This document shows positions 11,866 through 20,874 of a DNA stretch of 64,000 nucleotides, one piece after another. The DNA is taken from positions 62,001-126,000 of the forward strand of contig KV918879.1 of NCBI GenBank assembly GCA_002049455.2. The letters are read 5' to 3'. Both the position numbers and the translations under genes were made by a program. Each line of letters opens with the position of its first letter. Position 1 is the stretch's first letter. This DNA is from Porphyra umbilicalis. Its lineage: Eukaryota; Rhodophyta; Bangiophyceae; Bangiales; Bangiaceae. The notes beneath the pieces are model-generated. The model had not been told where the DNA came from. It made no database searches and worked only from the letters and a program-made list of their open reading frames with translations.

Positions 11866-13878
11866 ATGGTTCTTCCCGCGCCGCGTCCGATCTCAAAAAC
11901 GGAGCGCCGGCGCGGTCTGCGGCAGTTCTGCCGTATGTGCCGACGCACGCTGGGCGTCGGTGACGATCATCCCCTGTGCGCGCCATCCTGCCCGTGTCCG
12001 TGGGCGGCGCGCACTCGGCCCATATCAGAGGCTCCACCACGAGCATCTGGGGCCGAGGCGCCACCACCTCAACCTGTACACCCTCCTTGCCTCGGTCCAC
12101 TGCCGTCAGGACAGCCGAGCCCGCATCGTCAAGACCCGCGTCCCCCCGATTGGCGGCCGCCGCCGCAGCGGCCGCCGAGCCCGCTTCGTCAAGGCCTGCG
12201 TGCCCCCGATTGGCGGCCGCCGCCGCAGCGGCCGCCGAGCCCGCTTCGTCAAGGCCTGCGTCCCCCCGATTGGCGGCCGCCGCCGCAGCGGCCGCCGAGC
12301 CCGCTTCGTCAAGGCCTGCGTCCCCCCGATTGGCGGCCGCCGCCGCAGCGGCCGCCGAGCCCGCTTCGTCAAGGCCTGCGTCCCCCCGATTGGCGGCCGT
12401 CGCCGCAGCGGCCGCCGAGCCCGCGCCGTCAAGGCCTGCGTCCCCCCGATTGGCGGCCGCCGCCGCAGCGGCTGCCGAGCCCACCCCGTCAAGGCCTGCG
12501 TCCCCCCGATTGGCGGCCGCCGCCGCAGCGGCCGCCGAGCCCGCGCCGTCAATGCCTGCGTCCCCCCGATTGGCGGCCGTCGCCGCAGCGGCCGCCGAGT
12601 TCCACTCGCGCATGCCAGCCGTCGCGAGGCTGGCAGCCACCGGCGAGCCCACCTCGAGCAAGTGCGCCCCGTGACCAAGTCCGGCCGTCATCATCTGGTC
12701 TGGGGAGCCCCCCTTGTCAAGGCGCTGGGTCCGCCTGGCGGCCGCCCCCGGCGCGGCCGCCAAGCCCACTTGGTCAAGGTCCACCCTCTGCAACCCGGTG
12801 GCCGTCGCCCCAGCGGCCGCCGAGTCCCCCAAGCCCGCCGCGTCAAGGACCACCTGCGCCGACGTGGCCACCTGTCGGAACATCCAGTCCGCCAAGTCTC
12901 TCGGAGCGAGCGCGGCCACCAACTCCACCGGTGGACGCGGGGGAATTGCGGGAGCTGCAGGAGCTTGCCCGCAGAGCGCACAACGGGGACCGGACTGCGC
13001 AATGGCTGCTGCGGGAGGGCAGTCCGGACTGCCTGCAGGAGAGCAATTGGTGGGAGGCGCGGCGGCACGGGCGGCAGCAGATGAGACAAGGTCACCTGCC
13101 GCCTCCTCGGCCGCGGCCGGCGGGGCCGCCGATCGGGCGGCCCCCGACGCCGCCGCCACGGCCGCAGACCGACGCGCTGACGGAGATTTCGAGGCCCCTC
13201 CAAGCTGCAGCGTCGCAGGCCGCGGATACAACCTCGTCGCGGGGGGGTCACCGGGGCTTGGGCGAGGCCGCGGACGTGGACATGCACTCGGCGGACCAAT
13301 CGGCGCCGGCGGATACGGTGAACGCGGCGTCGGAGACGCTACCGTCGACGCCGATGCCGGGTTTGCAGTCCGCGGCCGCGGGGCGGGCAGGCGCGGAGCA
13401 CTCGGAGGGCGCTGCCCTCCCGGCGGCCGCGGAGCAGGGGTTGCAGAGGTGCGCGGGGCTGAACAGGCTGTGGCTGCAGCCACCGCCGGTCTCCCGGCCT
13501 CTGACGCTACACGAGGCGATGGCGGCGACGCAGAGTCCCGCGGCGTCACGTCGCCCAGCCGATCAGGTCACGGAGCGGCCGCCTCAGCGGCCGCTCACGG
13601 GAGTGGATCTGGCAACACAGCCGGAGCCGCGGCCGCCGACGGCGGCCGCGGCGGCGGAAGCGGAGTCGGCGATGGAGGGCGTGCACCCACCGCCGGCCCA
13701 GGCGGGGACGGACATGGAGGGGGTGCAGCGGCCGCCGGTGGAGGCGGGGACGGTGGCGGTCCCCCTTCCTCCTCAGCGGCCGCTGCGACAGCCGACGCCG
13801 TCGCCGCTGGCGACAACGAGTCCCCCACCGCCAGGGGCAGAGGACGCGGCCGAGGATGGACCGAGGCAGAGCGAGTAG
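11866..13878 (+). CDS. Accessory protein B, Pro-rich N-terminal reading frame
   Basis: From ATG 11866 the frame runs 670 codons. It begins with a basic stretch and a cysteine cluster (FCRMCRRTLG..CAPSCPCPW), comparable in position and type to the N-termini of accessory proteins A and C. It continues into eight 20-residue repeats (PPDWRPPPQRPPSPLRQGLR) and a Pro/Ala-rich region. It ends at 13878, exactly where the Myb domain starts in another frame. By analogy with A, where both parts share one frame, this is probably the N-terminal half of the same protein, separated by a frameshift, intron or programmed slip somewhere in 13002-13878, where both frames are open. The alternative is that it is only a permissive frame in GC-rich DNA. 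Confidence 0.45.
   Translation: MVLPAPRPISKTERRRGLRQFCRMCRRTLGVGDDHPLCAPSCPCPWAARTRPISEAPPRASGAEAPPPQPVHPPCLGPLPSGQPSPHRQDPRPPDWRPPPQRPPSPLRQGLRAPDWRPPPQRPPSPLRQGLRPPDWRPPPQRPPSPLRQGLRPPDWRPPPQRPPSPLRQGLRPPDWRPSPQRPPSPRRQGLRPPDWRPPPQRLPSPPRQGLRPPDWRPPPQRPPSPRRQCLRPPDWRPSPQRPPSSTRACQPSRGWQPPASPPRASAPRDQVRPSSSGLGSPPCQGAGSAWRPPPARPPSPLGQGPPSATRWPSPQRPPSPPSPPRQGPPAPTWPPVGTSSPPSLSERARPPTPPVDAGELRELQELARRAHNGDRTAQWLLREGSPDCLQESNWWEARRHGRQQMRQGHLPPPRPRPAGPPIGRPPTPPPRPQTDALTEISRPLQAAASQAADTTSSRGGHRGLGEAADVDMHSADQSAPADTVNAASETLPSTPMPGLQSAAAGRAGAEHSEGAALPAAAEQGLQRCAGLNRLWLQPPPVSRPLTLHEAMAATQSPAASRRPADQVTERPPQRPLTGVDLATQPEPRPPTAAAAAEAESAMEGVHPPPAQAGTDMEGVQRPPVEAGTVAVPLPPQRPLRQPTPSPLATTSPPPPGAEDAAEDGPRQSE
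12116..12600 (+). repeat. 60-bp tandem repeat, 8 copies
   Basis: Eight near-identical 60-bp units, each containing TTGGCGGCCGCCGCCGCAGC and a second GGCCGCC. The unit is a multiple of three and open in several frames (for example repeats ending LAAAAAAAAEP in the Myb frame). Differences between units are single bases, suggesting recent expansion. Confidence 0.9.
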
Positions 13879-15308
13879 CTCTCTGCCAGGCCTGGTTGGC
13901 GGTGGCGCAAGACCCGGTGGTCGGTACCGACCAGAGCCGAGCAACCTTTGCCGCTGCAATCGTCAACGGGTACAAGTCCCATTGCCCGATGGGCCCTGGA
14001 CGCAGGGCGCGCACGGACACTGCCATCGACCGCGAACTGCGCTATTCAGTTTTCAAGAACGTTCAACGCTTTTCATCCTCTATGGTGGCCGTCGGGCGTC
14101 GCCAGATGACGGGCAATTTGACCGACGAGGACCTGATACGCATGGCCACCGCGCACTTTGACGCCGAGAACCTGTATGAGGCCGTGCAAGCGGACGACAA
14201 CGACGGGGACGCGCCGGTCTTGGTGGTGAAGAAGGGCGGCACGAGAGGAGCCGATTGGGTCAAGTGTTGGACGGTCATGCGCAAGTTGGACAAGATCAGC
14301 GGCGCGTCGGGGGCGGCCGCCACGGCGGCCGCCGCTCGCGGCCGCCGTCCTGTGCCAGGCGGGGGCGTCGAGGACATTTCGGACGACGACTCGAGCTCCA
14401 CGGTCGGTAGGCGGCGCGGCCTCTTCCAAGAGCGGCCTATCGGTACGAAGGCCGCCAAAGCGGCGGCCTCGACTGACATTGCTATCCAAAGGGAGGCCGC
14501 CACGACGGCGGCCGCCCTCAAGTCCTTATCTGAGACGGCCATCGAGCGCGCCGACATTGACTTTTGGAAGGCCAAGGACGTGCGTGAGACGGGTGAGGCG
14601 GAGCAGTGGCGCAAGAACGAGATGGAGCGGCGGCTTCTGCTCTCCAACGCCAGACTGCGCAAGGCCAAGGCCGCGGAGGCACGGGTCGCTTCGCGCTCGA
14701 CAACAACTGCGCCGTCTATGTCGGGCACCTCTGCGGCCGCTACCGCGGCCGCTGAGGCGGCGGCGGGTGCGGCCGCAGGTAGGGCTCCAAGTGCGGCCGC
14801 ATCGCCAGCATCTGCAGTTTCTCCAAGTGGTGGTGCGGCCGCGTCTCCCGGGTCTGGTGGAGCGCCCGGTACTCCTGGCGGCGTGGCTGTGAACGGCGGC
14901 GAAGCGGCCGCGTTGGCGCCGGCCGCTGACAACACAGTCGGGTCCCTGGCGTCTGGCGCGGCCGCGAGTGCGGCCGCATTGCCTCCGTCTTCATCTTCTC
15001 CGAGTGACGGCGTCGACGCGTCGCCGCGTGCCGGCGCATCACCAGCCGCGGCCGCAAGCGCGGCCGTTGCCCGCCGCGCTGCGGCCTCGGCCGGTATCGG
15101 CTCGGTCAAGCGGAGGAAGGGGCGAGGCTGGAACTCGTTGCAGACCAAGCAGGCCCGCTTCACGGCGGCCAGGAACACCGTATCGGGTCCAAGCCGTTCC
15201 ATGACGCCGCGGCCGCATAATGCGGCCGCTGGCGAATCGGGCGACGACGAGGAGGACGCTGCCTGTGGTACCAGTGGCAGCGATTGCGCGGATGGTGACT
15301 TGGCTTGA
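13002..15308 (+). CDS. Harbinger accessory protein B (Myb/SANT-like)
   Basis: The first in-frame ATG is at 13002 and the stop TGA at 15306-15308, 768 residues. A Gly/Ala-rich N-terminal region precedes the domain at about 13838: GRGWTEAERVALCQAWLAV then DPVVGTDQ, the usual start of trihelix/Myb-like proteins of plant-type Harbinger elements. MTGNLTDEDLIRMATAHF, NLYEAVQ and VKCWTVMRKLDKISGASG follow; the same blocks occur in A and C. An acidic patch (DISDDDSSS), a predicted helical Lys/Arg/Ala region, long Ala/Gly/Pro stretches and an acidic end follow. The role is transposase partner and DNA binding, by family analogy. Upstream, the same frame continues through the 60-bp repeats back to 11964 but for a TGA at 12672, so the N-terminus is uncertain. 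Confidence 0.75.
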   Translation: MAAAGGQSGLPAGEQLVGGAAARAAADETRSPAASSAAAGGAADRAAPDAAATAADRRADGDFEAPPSCSVAGRGYNLVAGGSPGLGRGRGRGHALGGPIGAGGYGERGVGDATVDADAGFAVRGRGAGRRGALGGRCPPGGRGAGVAEVRGAEQAVAAATAGLPASDATRGDGGDAESRGVTSPSRSGHGAAASAAAHGSGSGNTAGAAAADGGRGGGSGVGDGGRAPTAGPGGDGHGGGAAAAGGGGDGGGPPSSSAAAATADAVAAGDNESPTARGRGRGRGWTEAERVALCQAWLAVAQDPVVGTDQSRATFAAAIVNGYKSHCPMGPGRRARTDTAIDRELRYSVFKNVQRFSSSMVAVGRRQMTGNLTDEDLIRMATAHFDAENLYEAVQADDNDGDAPVLVVKKGGTRGADWVKCWTVMRKLDKISGASGAAATAAAARGRRPVPGGGVEDISDDDSSSTVGRRRGLFQERPIGTKAAKAAASTDIAIQREAATTAAALKSLSETAIERADIDFWKAKDVRETGEAEQWRKNEMERRLLLSNARLRKAKAAEARVASRSTTTAPSMSGTSAAATAAAEAAAGAAAGRAPSAAASPASAVSPSGGAAASPGSGGAPGTPGGVAVNGGEAAALAPAADNTVGSLASGAAASAAALPPSSSSPSDGVDASPRAGASPAAAASAAVARRAAASAGIGSVKRRKGRGWNSLQTKQARFTAARNTVSGPSRSMTPRPHNAAAGESGDDEEDAACGTSGSDCADGDLA

Positions 15309-15401
15309 GTTGTATCTCTGTTAATATTTGTGTCGGTGGGGTCTCTGAGCGTGTGGAGTGCTCGACTACTGCATCGACTATTGTACGACAATCATACACG
15401 G

Positions 15402-15432
15402 TTTTTTTTTCCCCTTCGCCGGGGTTTTTTTT
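15402..15432 (+). terminator. T9-hairpin-T8 motif behind accessory gene B
   Basis: Nine Ts, CCCC-TTCGCC-GGGG and eight Ts lie about 95 nt after the stop. It is the clearest plus-strand example of the motif shared by elements A, B and C. Confidence 0.5.
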
Positions 15433-15670
15433 CCTACACACCGACTCTGTCCGACCCTGCGACTCCGTCCGAGAAGCGAGCACGGCAAAATCCTCTCACT
15501 TGTACACCAGTCATGCTGCAGCTTGAAAGTATAAGCCACTGGTGGACATCCGCCTACGCCATACAGAGCGGCGGCCTCGTCCGTCTTCCTAGATAGAACG
15601 GAGGCCGTCCAAGCGTCTTTCCTATCCCGGGTCGGCGTGGTGGCGTCCGCCGACGTGCCAATGTGTGAGG

Positions 15671-15700
15671 AAAAAAAAAAGCCATGATGGCAAAAAAAAA
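15671..15700 (-). terminator. T9-hairpin-T10 motif behind transposase gene B
   Basis: On the minus strand, nine Ts, a GCCAT-C-ATGGC perfect stem and ten Ts begin 11 nt after the transposase stop. The hairpin sequence differs from the others while the architecture is kept. Confidence 0.5.
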
Positions 15701-15710
15701 CCATTGAACG

Positions 15711-18700
15711 CTACAAATACGGCTCCAGAATGGACCCGCGATCATCAAAGATATGGGCCGCCAGGTCGTCGCGGAGACAGAAGAACTCTGCTCTATCCGT
15801 GGCGGTCTGGCGCGCCCGCAACTGGAACAGAAAAGAACCCGGCGGGGGGTCCGCGCCGCCCAAAACCACGGGAGCGTGCGGCAAAGCCGCCAAACCATTA
15901 AAGTCGGCGGCCGCGGCGGCGGCGCCCGCATCACCAGCGCCCTCTCCTCCACGCACGCCCGCTGGCAAGTCGCCGCCGGCGGCGGCCGCCGAGCCACCAA
16001 AGACGGCGGCCGCGGCGGCGGCGGCCGCACCACCAGCGCCCTCTCCTCCGCGCACGCCCGCTGGCGAGTCGCCGCCGGCGGCGGCCGCCGAGCCACCAAA
16101 GACGGCGGCCGCGGCGGCGGCGGCCGCACGACCAGCGCCCTCTCCTCCACGCACGCCCGCTGGCGAGTCGCCGCCGGCGGCGGCCGCCGAGCCACCAAAG
16201 ACGGCGGCCGCGGCCGCGGCGCCCGCACCACGAGCTGCATCATTTGAACGCACGCCCGCTGGCGAGTCGCCGCCAGCGGCGGCCGTCAAGCCACCAAAGC
16301 CGGCGGCCGCGGCGGTGGCGCCCGCACGACCAGCGCCCTCTCCTCCACGCACGCCCGTTGGCGAGACGCCGCCAGCGGCGGCCGCCGAGCAACTAAAGTT
16401 GGCGGCCGCGGCGGCGCTGCCTGCTCCACCAGCTCCGTCTCCACCCCGCACGCCCGCTGGCGAGTCGCCGCCGGCGGCGGCCGCCGAGCCACCAAAGTCG
16501 GCGGCCGTGGCGGTGGCGCCCGCACCCCCAGCGCCGTCTCCCCCACGCACGCCCGCTGGCGAGTTGCCGCCAGCGGCGGCCGCCAAGACACCAAAGTTGG
16601 CGGCCGCGGCGGCGGCGCCCGCACCATCCACACATCCGACGTCCCCCCCGCATGATGGCGGGGCGCCGCCGGCGGCGGCCGCCGAGCCACCAAAGACGGC
16701 GGCCGCGGCGGCGGCGGCCGCACCACCAGCGCCCTCTCCTCCACGCACGCCCGCTGGCGAGTCGCCGCCGGCGGCGGCCGCCGAGCCACCAAAGACGGCG
16801 GCCGCGGCCGCGGCGCCCGCACCACGAGCTGCATCATTTGAACGCACGCCCGCTGGCGAGTCGCCGCCAGCGGCGGCCGTCAAGCCACCAAAGCCGGCGG
16901 CCGCGGCGGTGGCGCCCGCACGACCAGCGCCCTCTCCTCCACGCACGCCCGTTGGCGAGACGCCGCCAGCGGCGGCCGCCGAGCCACTAAAGTTGGCGGC
17001 CGCGGCGGCGCTGCCTGCTCCACCAGCTCCGTCTCCACCCCGCACGCCCGCTGGCGAGTCGCCGCCGGCGGCGGCCGCCGAGCCACCAAAGTCGGCGGCC
17101 GTGGCGGTGGCGCCCGCACCCCCAGCGCCGTCTCCCCCACGCACGCCCGCTGGCGAGTTGCCGCCAGCGGCGGCCGCCAAGACACCAAAGTTGGCGGCCG
17201 CGGCGGCGGCGCCCGCACCATCCACACATCCGACGTCCCCCCCGCATGATGGCGGGGCGCCGCCGGCGGCGGCCGCCGAGCCACCAAAGTCGGCGGCCGC
17301 GGCGGTGGCGCCCGCACGACCAGCGCCCTCTCCTCCACGCACGCCCGTTGGCGAGACGCCGCCAGCGGCGGCCGCCGAGCCACCAAAGTCGGCGGCCGCG
17401 GCGGCGGCGGCCGCACCACCAGCTCCTTCTCCGCCACGCACGCCCGCTGGCGAGTCGCCGCCGGCGGCGGCCGCCGAGCCACCAAAGTCGGCGGCCGCGG
17501 CGGTGGCGCCCGCACCCCCAGCGCCGTCTCCCCCACGCACGCCCGCTGGCGAGTTGCCGCCAGCGGCGGCCGCCAAGACACCAAAGTTGGCGGCCGCGGC
17601 GGCGGCGCCCGCACCATCCACACATCCGACGTCCCCCCCGCATGATGGCGAGGCGCCGCCGGCGGCGGCCGCCGAGCCACCAAAGTCGGCGGCCGCGGCG
17701 GTGGCGCCCGCACGACCAGCGCCCTCTCCTCCACGCACGCCCGTTGGCGAGACGCCGCCAGCGGCGGCCGCCGAGCCACCAAAGTTGGCGGCCGCGGCGG
17801 CGCTGCCTGCTCCACCAGCTCCTTCTCCACACCGCACGCCCGCTGGCGAGTCGCCGCCAGCGGCGGCCGCCAAGCCACCAAAGTTGGCGGCCGCGGCGGC
17901 GGCGCCCGCACCACCAGCTGCGTCACCTCCGCGCCCGCCCGCTGGCGAGTCGTTGCCGGCGGCGGCCGCCGAGCCACCAAAGACGGCGGCCGCGGCGGTG
18001 GCGCCCGCACCCCCAGCGCCGTCTCCCCCACGCACGCCCGCTGGCGAGTTGCCGCCAGCGGCGGCCGCCGAGCCACCAAAGACGGCGGCCGCGGCGGCGG
18101 CGCCCGCACCACCAGCTCCGTCACCTCTTCGCCCGCCCGCTGGCGAGTCGCCGCCGGCGGCGGCCGCCGAGCCACCAAAGTTGGCGGCCGCGGCGGCGGC
18201 GCCCGCTCTTCCAGCTCCTTCTCCGCCACGCACACCCGCTGGCGAGCCACTGCCGGCGGCCGCCGCCGGGCCGACCAGACCGGCGGCCGCAGCGGTGGCG
18301 CCTGCTCCATCATCTGCTCCGCCACCGCCGATGCCCGCTGGCGATCGATCGCCGGCGGCCGCCGCCGCGGCGCCCAGGCCGGCGGCCGCGGCAGCGGCGT
18401 CATCGGCACCAGCTCCTCCCTGCCCAACTGCGCCGGCGAAGGGGTCTCCGCCGGCGGCCGCCGCCGATTCGACATCGCCGGCGGCCGCCACACCTGTTCC
18501 CGTATTGCCAGCCCAGCCGAAGTCGCCTGCGCCAACGGCATAGCCATCATCGGCGGCGGCCGCAGGTTCCCCATCCCTTGCGGCCGCCGCCGCTGCCATA
18601 CGCTCATGAGCGACATACCGGCCACGCCTCTGCTCAACGACCATGTTGTGCAGAATGGCGGCCGCCTTGCCGGCAAGCATCATCTGCTCTACAGAGCCCA

Positions 18701-19784
18701 ATCGGCCAGGGTGTAGGAGAATGTGGAATCTCGCGGTCATAACCCCGTAGAGCCGCTCGACATCCTTGCGCAGCGCTTCCTGGAGCCGGTTGAAACATTT
18801 TTCTGCGGGTGTGATGGGGTTGGGGTACGGAGACACAAAAAATGGATACTTGGGATAAACACCGTCAGTAAGATAATACAACAAACGACGAGAACGACCA
18901 TTCACACAGAAAGAGAAAGACTTCGGCGGCCACACACCCTCCACCACATCAAAATACAACGGTGAGATACGTAACACGTTGAGGTCATTGAGGCTCCCCG
19001 GCGCCCCGATAAAGAAATGCCAAATGTAAAGGTCCTCATCACAAACCGTCTCCATGACAATGGAGCGCCGCTTCTTGCGGTTCTGATACTGCCCAGCAAG
19101 CCCCTTTGGGCACGCGGCCCACTCCCAGTGCGAGCAATCGAGGCTGCCCATGCATCCCGGCATGCCCCGTGCTGCGTTGCGCTCCAGCATGCGCTTGACC
19201 TCCTCGTCGTTAGGAGGCCGCAGGTAGACGGGCTCCCACTCCTCAACAATAAACTCAATCAGCTTCTTCGTGGCCACCTCAATTGTAGACTTGGACAGCC
19301 GGACATACTCATCCGCACGATCATACGACTCCCCGTACGCGAGGACACGGAAGGCGGCCACCAGCTTCTGCAGAGCATAAGCTTGTGGCCGCCCCGTCGC
19401 ATTGATGCTCTGCCGCCAAAATGGCCGGTCCCGGATGGCCTCATAAATGCGCATAAAAACAGACCGTGGCACACGGAAGCGACGCTCAAACGTCTCTTCT
19501 CCATACACAGGCGGCTGCCCATCCACACCAAAATAATCCCGCATGATGCCGCGCATACCCTGGTCGAAATCACGTGGCCGGTTGGGACGCCGCCCGGCCA
19601 CAGACCCGACAAAACGCCGTCTGCGCGCTCGCTGCGCCGCATTCCTGCGGTGACGGCGCATTAGGAACAGAGATCGCGCTCCGATGACGGCCGCAAGCAG
19701 CTCGTCCGCGGAGCCCTCCGACTGCCCGCGGCCGTCATCGCTCGACGACCCAGACCCATCATCAGTGGACGCGTCCATCTCCAT
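15711..19784 (-). CDS. PIF/Harbinger DDE transposase B, 1357 residues
   Basis: Begins at ATG 19784 with an acidic Ser/Asp-rich N-terminus, then a basic region (RRHRRNAAQRARRRRF) that may be a nuclear signal. The catalytic domain spans roughly residues 70-385: Asp216 in MGSLDCSHWEW, Asp267 in GSLNDLNVL, YYLTDGVYPKYP near 303-314, and Glu343 in RKDVERLYGV; ILHNMVVE follows. This is the plant-transposon-protein type of PIF/Harbinger transposase. Residues ~390-1310 are a huge Ala/Gly-rich region of 33-residue repeats (GGDSPAGVRGGEGAGGAGAA type). The last ~45 residues (FCLRDDLAAHIFDDRGSILE then PYL) are conserved in A and C. Typical family members are 350-500 residues, so the repeat region is the oddity. 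No internal stops; this is the only intact Harbinger transposase here. Confidence 0.88.
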   Translation of the reverse strand: MEMDASTDDGSGSSSDDGRGQSEGSADELLAAVIGARSLFLMRRHRRNAAQRARRRRFVGSVAGRRPNRPRDFDQGMRGIMRDYFGVDGQPPVYGEETFERRFRVPRSVFMRIYEAIRDRPFWRQSINATGRPQAYALQKLVAAFRVLAYGESYDRADEYVRLSKSTIEVATKKLIEFIVEEWEPVYLRPPNDEEVKRMLERNAARGMPGCMGSLDCSHWEWAACPKGLAGQYQNRKKRRSIVMETVCDEDLYIWHFFIGAPGSLNDLNVLRISPLYFDVVEGVWPPKSFSFCVNGRSRRLLYYLTDGVYPKYPFFVSPYPNPITPAEKCFNRLQEALRKDVERLYGVMTARFHILLHPGRLGSVEQMMLAGKAAAILHNMVVEQRRGRYVAHERMAAAAAARDGEPAAAADDGYAVGAGDFGWAGNTGTGVAAAGDVESAAAAGGDPFAGAVGQGGAGADDAAAAAAGLGAAAAAAGDRSPAGIGGGGADDGAGATAAAAGLVGPAAAAGSGSPAGVRGGEGAGRAGAAAAAANFGGSAAAAGGDSPAGGRRGDGAGGAGAAAAAAVFGGSAAAAGGNSPAGVRGGDGAGGAGATAAAAVFGGSAAAAGNDSPAGGRGGDAAGGAGAAAAAANFGGLAAAAGGDSPAGVRCGEGAGGAGSAAAAANFGGSAAAAGGVSPTGVRGGEGAGRAGATAAAADFGGSAAAAGGASPSCGGDVGCVDGAGAAAAAANFGVLAAAAGGNSPAGVRGGDGAGGAGATAAAADFGGSAAAAGGDSPAGVRGGEGAGGAAAAAAAADFGGSAAAAGGVSPTGVRGGEGAGRAGATAAAADFGGSAAAAGGAPPSCGGDVGCVDGAGAAAAAANFGVLAAAAGGNSPAGVRGGDGAGGAGATATAADFGGSAAAAGGDSPAGVRGGDGAGGAGSAAAAANFSGSAAAAGGVSPTGVRGGEGAGRAGATAAAAGFGGLTAAAGGDSPAGVRSNDAARGAGAAAAAAVFGGSAAAAGGDSPAGVRGGEGAGGAAAAAAAAVFGGSAAAAGGAPPSCGGDVGCVDGAGAAAAAANFGVLAAAAGGNSPAGVRGGDGAGGAGATATAADFGGSAAAAGGDSPAGVRGGDGAGGAGSAAAAANFSCSAAAAGGVSPTGVRGGEGAGRAGATAAAAGFGGLTAAAGGDSPAGVRSNDAARGAGAAAAAAVFGGSAAAAGGDSPAGVRGGEGAGRAAAAAAAAVFGGSAAAAGGDSPAGVRGGEGAGGAAAAAAAAVFGGSAAAAGGDLPAGVRGGEGAGDAGAAAAAADFNGLAALPHAPVVLGGADPPPGSFLFQLRARQTATDRAEFFCLRDDLAAHIFDDRGSILEPYL
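15901..18540 (-). repeat. 99-bp coding repeat array with higher-order duplications
   Basis: About 26 units of ~99 bp encode the Ala/Gly-rich part of transposase B. Larger blocks have been copied: the segment around CATTTGAACG recurs at 16241 and 16835 (594 bp, six units), and CATGATGGCG recurs at 16651, 17245 and 17641 (594 and 396 bp). Every unit keeps the frame. Confidence 0.85.
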
Positions 19785-20604
19785 CCACCAGTGCAGCCGA
19801 CGTGACGAGAGCTAGAGCGGCCGCAGAAGCGGCCGCAAAGGCGGCCGTCAACACGGCCGCTCACGGCCGCTGCGCCGGCGAAGGAGACGGGCAGAACGGA
19901 GAAACGGGATGGACGACGCCGACGACGGCGGTGCCGCAATCGCGCTGCCCCCGACGACGACGGTGTGGTCGACGTGCCGCTGGTGGCGGCCGCACCGCGC
20001 CGATCTGTTGCTCCGCGCCCCCCCCCCACAGAAAGCGCGATTGGCAGGTCCCGGGCGGCCGCGTGACCAATAATGTGGGCTGCGCGGCGCTGCCTGAAAA
20101 CCCCCATGCACGGCCCATTCCCGCGGGTGCGGCTGCGCGCGGACAGGCACATGCCGGCCACACAATGTTGCGCTGCGCGGAACCCCCCCCCGATTGGCTC
20201 CCAGCGCAGGTTGGTGGCACCAGCAGCGCGTCAACTGGGGGCCACCCCGCCAAAGAATTCGGCTGGACGACCGATTGGGGCCGCGCGCCAACCCATGCGA
20301 CAGTGCCTCTAGGCGGCCCCCCCCCCTAATCAAACCGTTCAGCCGTGGGGGGGCCGACCCAGAATCGCGCGTGGCGGCGGATGTCCACCAAGAAAAAACG
20401 GTGTCCCGCCGGCCCCCCCCCCCACAGGGCCCGGCAATGAGCGCCGCCTGCGCCTCGAACGGAATCTGCGGCCACTCGCGACCGCATGCTCATGAATATC
20501 AGAGCTCGAGACGCCTGTGCGATCGTCAACGCAACGTGTGTTTGTCTGCGATCGTCCCGATTTGGGTGTTTGACCCCCGTTTAGACACAATTGTAGACAG
20601 ATTC

Positions 20605-20852
20605 GGTTCGCAAAACGTTCGGAAATGCACAAACGTCTGCCCAAACGTCAGTGGTATGGTCGGCCGATGGAAAAATGCGAACCTCCTGCGAACCAGCGCC
20701 ATATTATCCGGTTGGACTTATATCTGGCCCACCAGTAGCTCGGTTCGCAGATCTGGTTCGCGACGTTGGTGGGATGACCGGTTTTCCCATACCTCTGCCC
20801 ATAACTGGCAAATATGCCACGTTTAACGAATAATACGCAAAAGCGGTTCGCA
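20605..20852. promoter_or_regulatory. Right subterminal TGCGAAC/GGTTCGCA cluster
   Basis: GGTTCGCA or its reverse occurs at 20605, 20676, 20687, 20742, 20755 (one-base variant) and 20845, within 250 bp of the right terminus. Both orientations are present. Likely recognition sites for the element's own proteins. Confidence 0.5.
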
Positions 20853-20874
20853 ACCGACGTTGTTGGGTGTGCTC
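20846..20874 (-). repeat. Right terminal inverted repeat of element B
   Basis: Perfect inverse of 10194-10222, ending GGGTGTGCTC and followed by TTA (20875-20877). Confidence 0.92.

Larger units (their letters stand above)
10194..20874. mobile_element. Complete PIF/Harbinger element B, 10,681 bp
   Basis: The element is bounded by 29-bp perfect inverted repeats (10194-10222 and 20846-20874) and by TTA on each side (10191-10193, 20875-20877), the 3-bp duplication typical of PIF/Harbinger. It carries an accessory Myb-like gene (+) and an uninterrupted DDE transposase (-), convergent, with 3' signals between them. Lower-GC subterminal arms carry repeated TGCGAAC motifs; the interior is rich in GCGGCCGC palindromes. 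It is several times longer than usual Harbinger elements, mostly because of long low-complexity coding regions. It is the best candidate in the window for an autonomous element, provided the accessory reading frame is resolved. Confidence 0.9.

Noticed and set aside
12116-12600. Possible CRISPR array
   Set aside because: The 60-bp units are directly contiguous, lack unique spacers and are coding; the DNA is eukaryotic.
11161-13549. Long minus-strand open frames opposite the accessory gene of element B (up to 592 residues)
   Set aside because: They are the antisense of the 60-bp repeat and Ala-rich coding DNA; GC-rich sequence with few stop-forming words keeps several frames open. No domain is visible.
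15730-18742. A 937-residue plus-strand frame opposite transposase B
   Set aside because: Antisense of the 99-bp Ala/Gly repeats. The minus strand has the conserved DDE domain in the same continuous frame, so that one is real.
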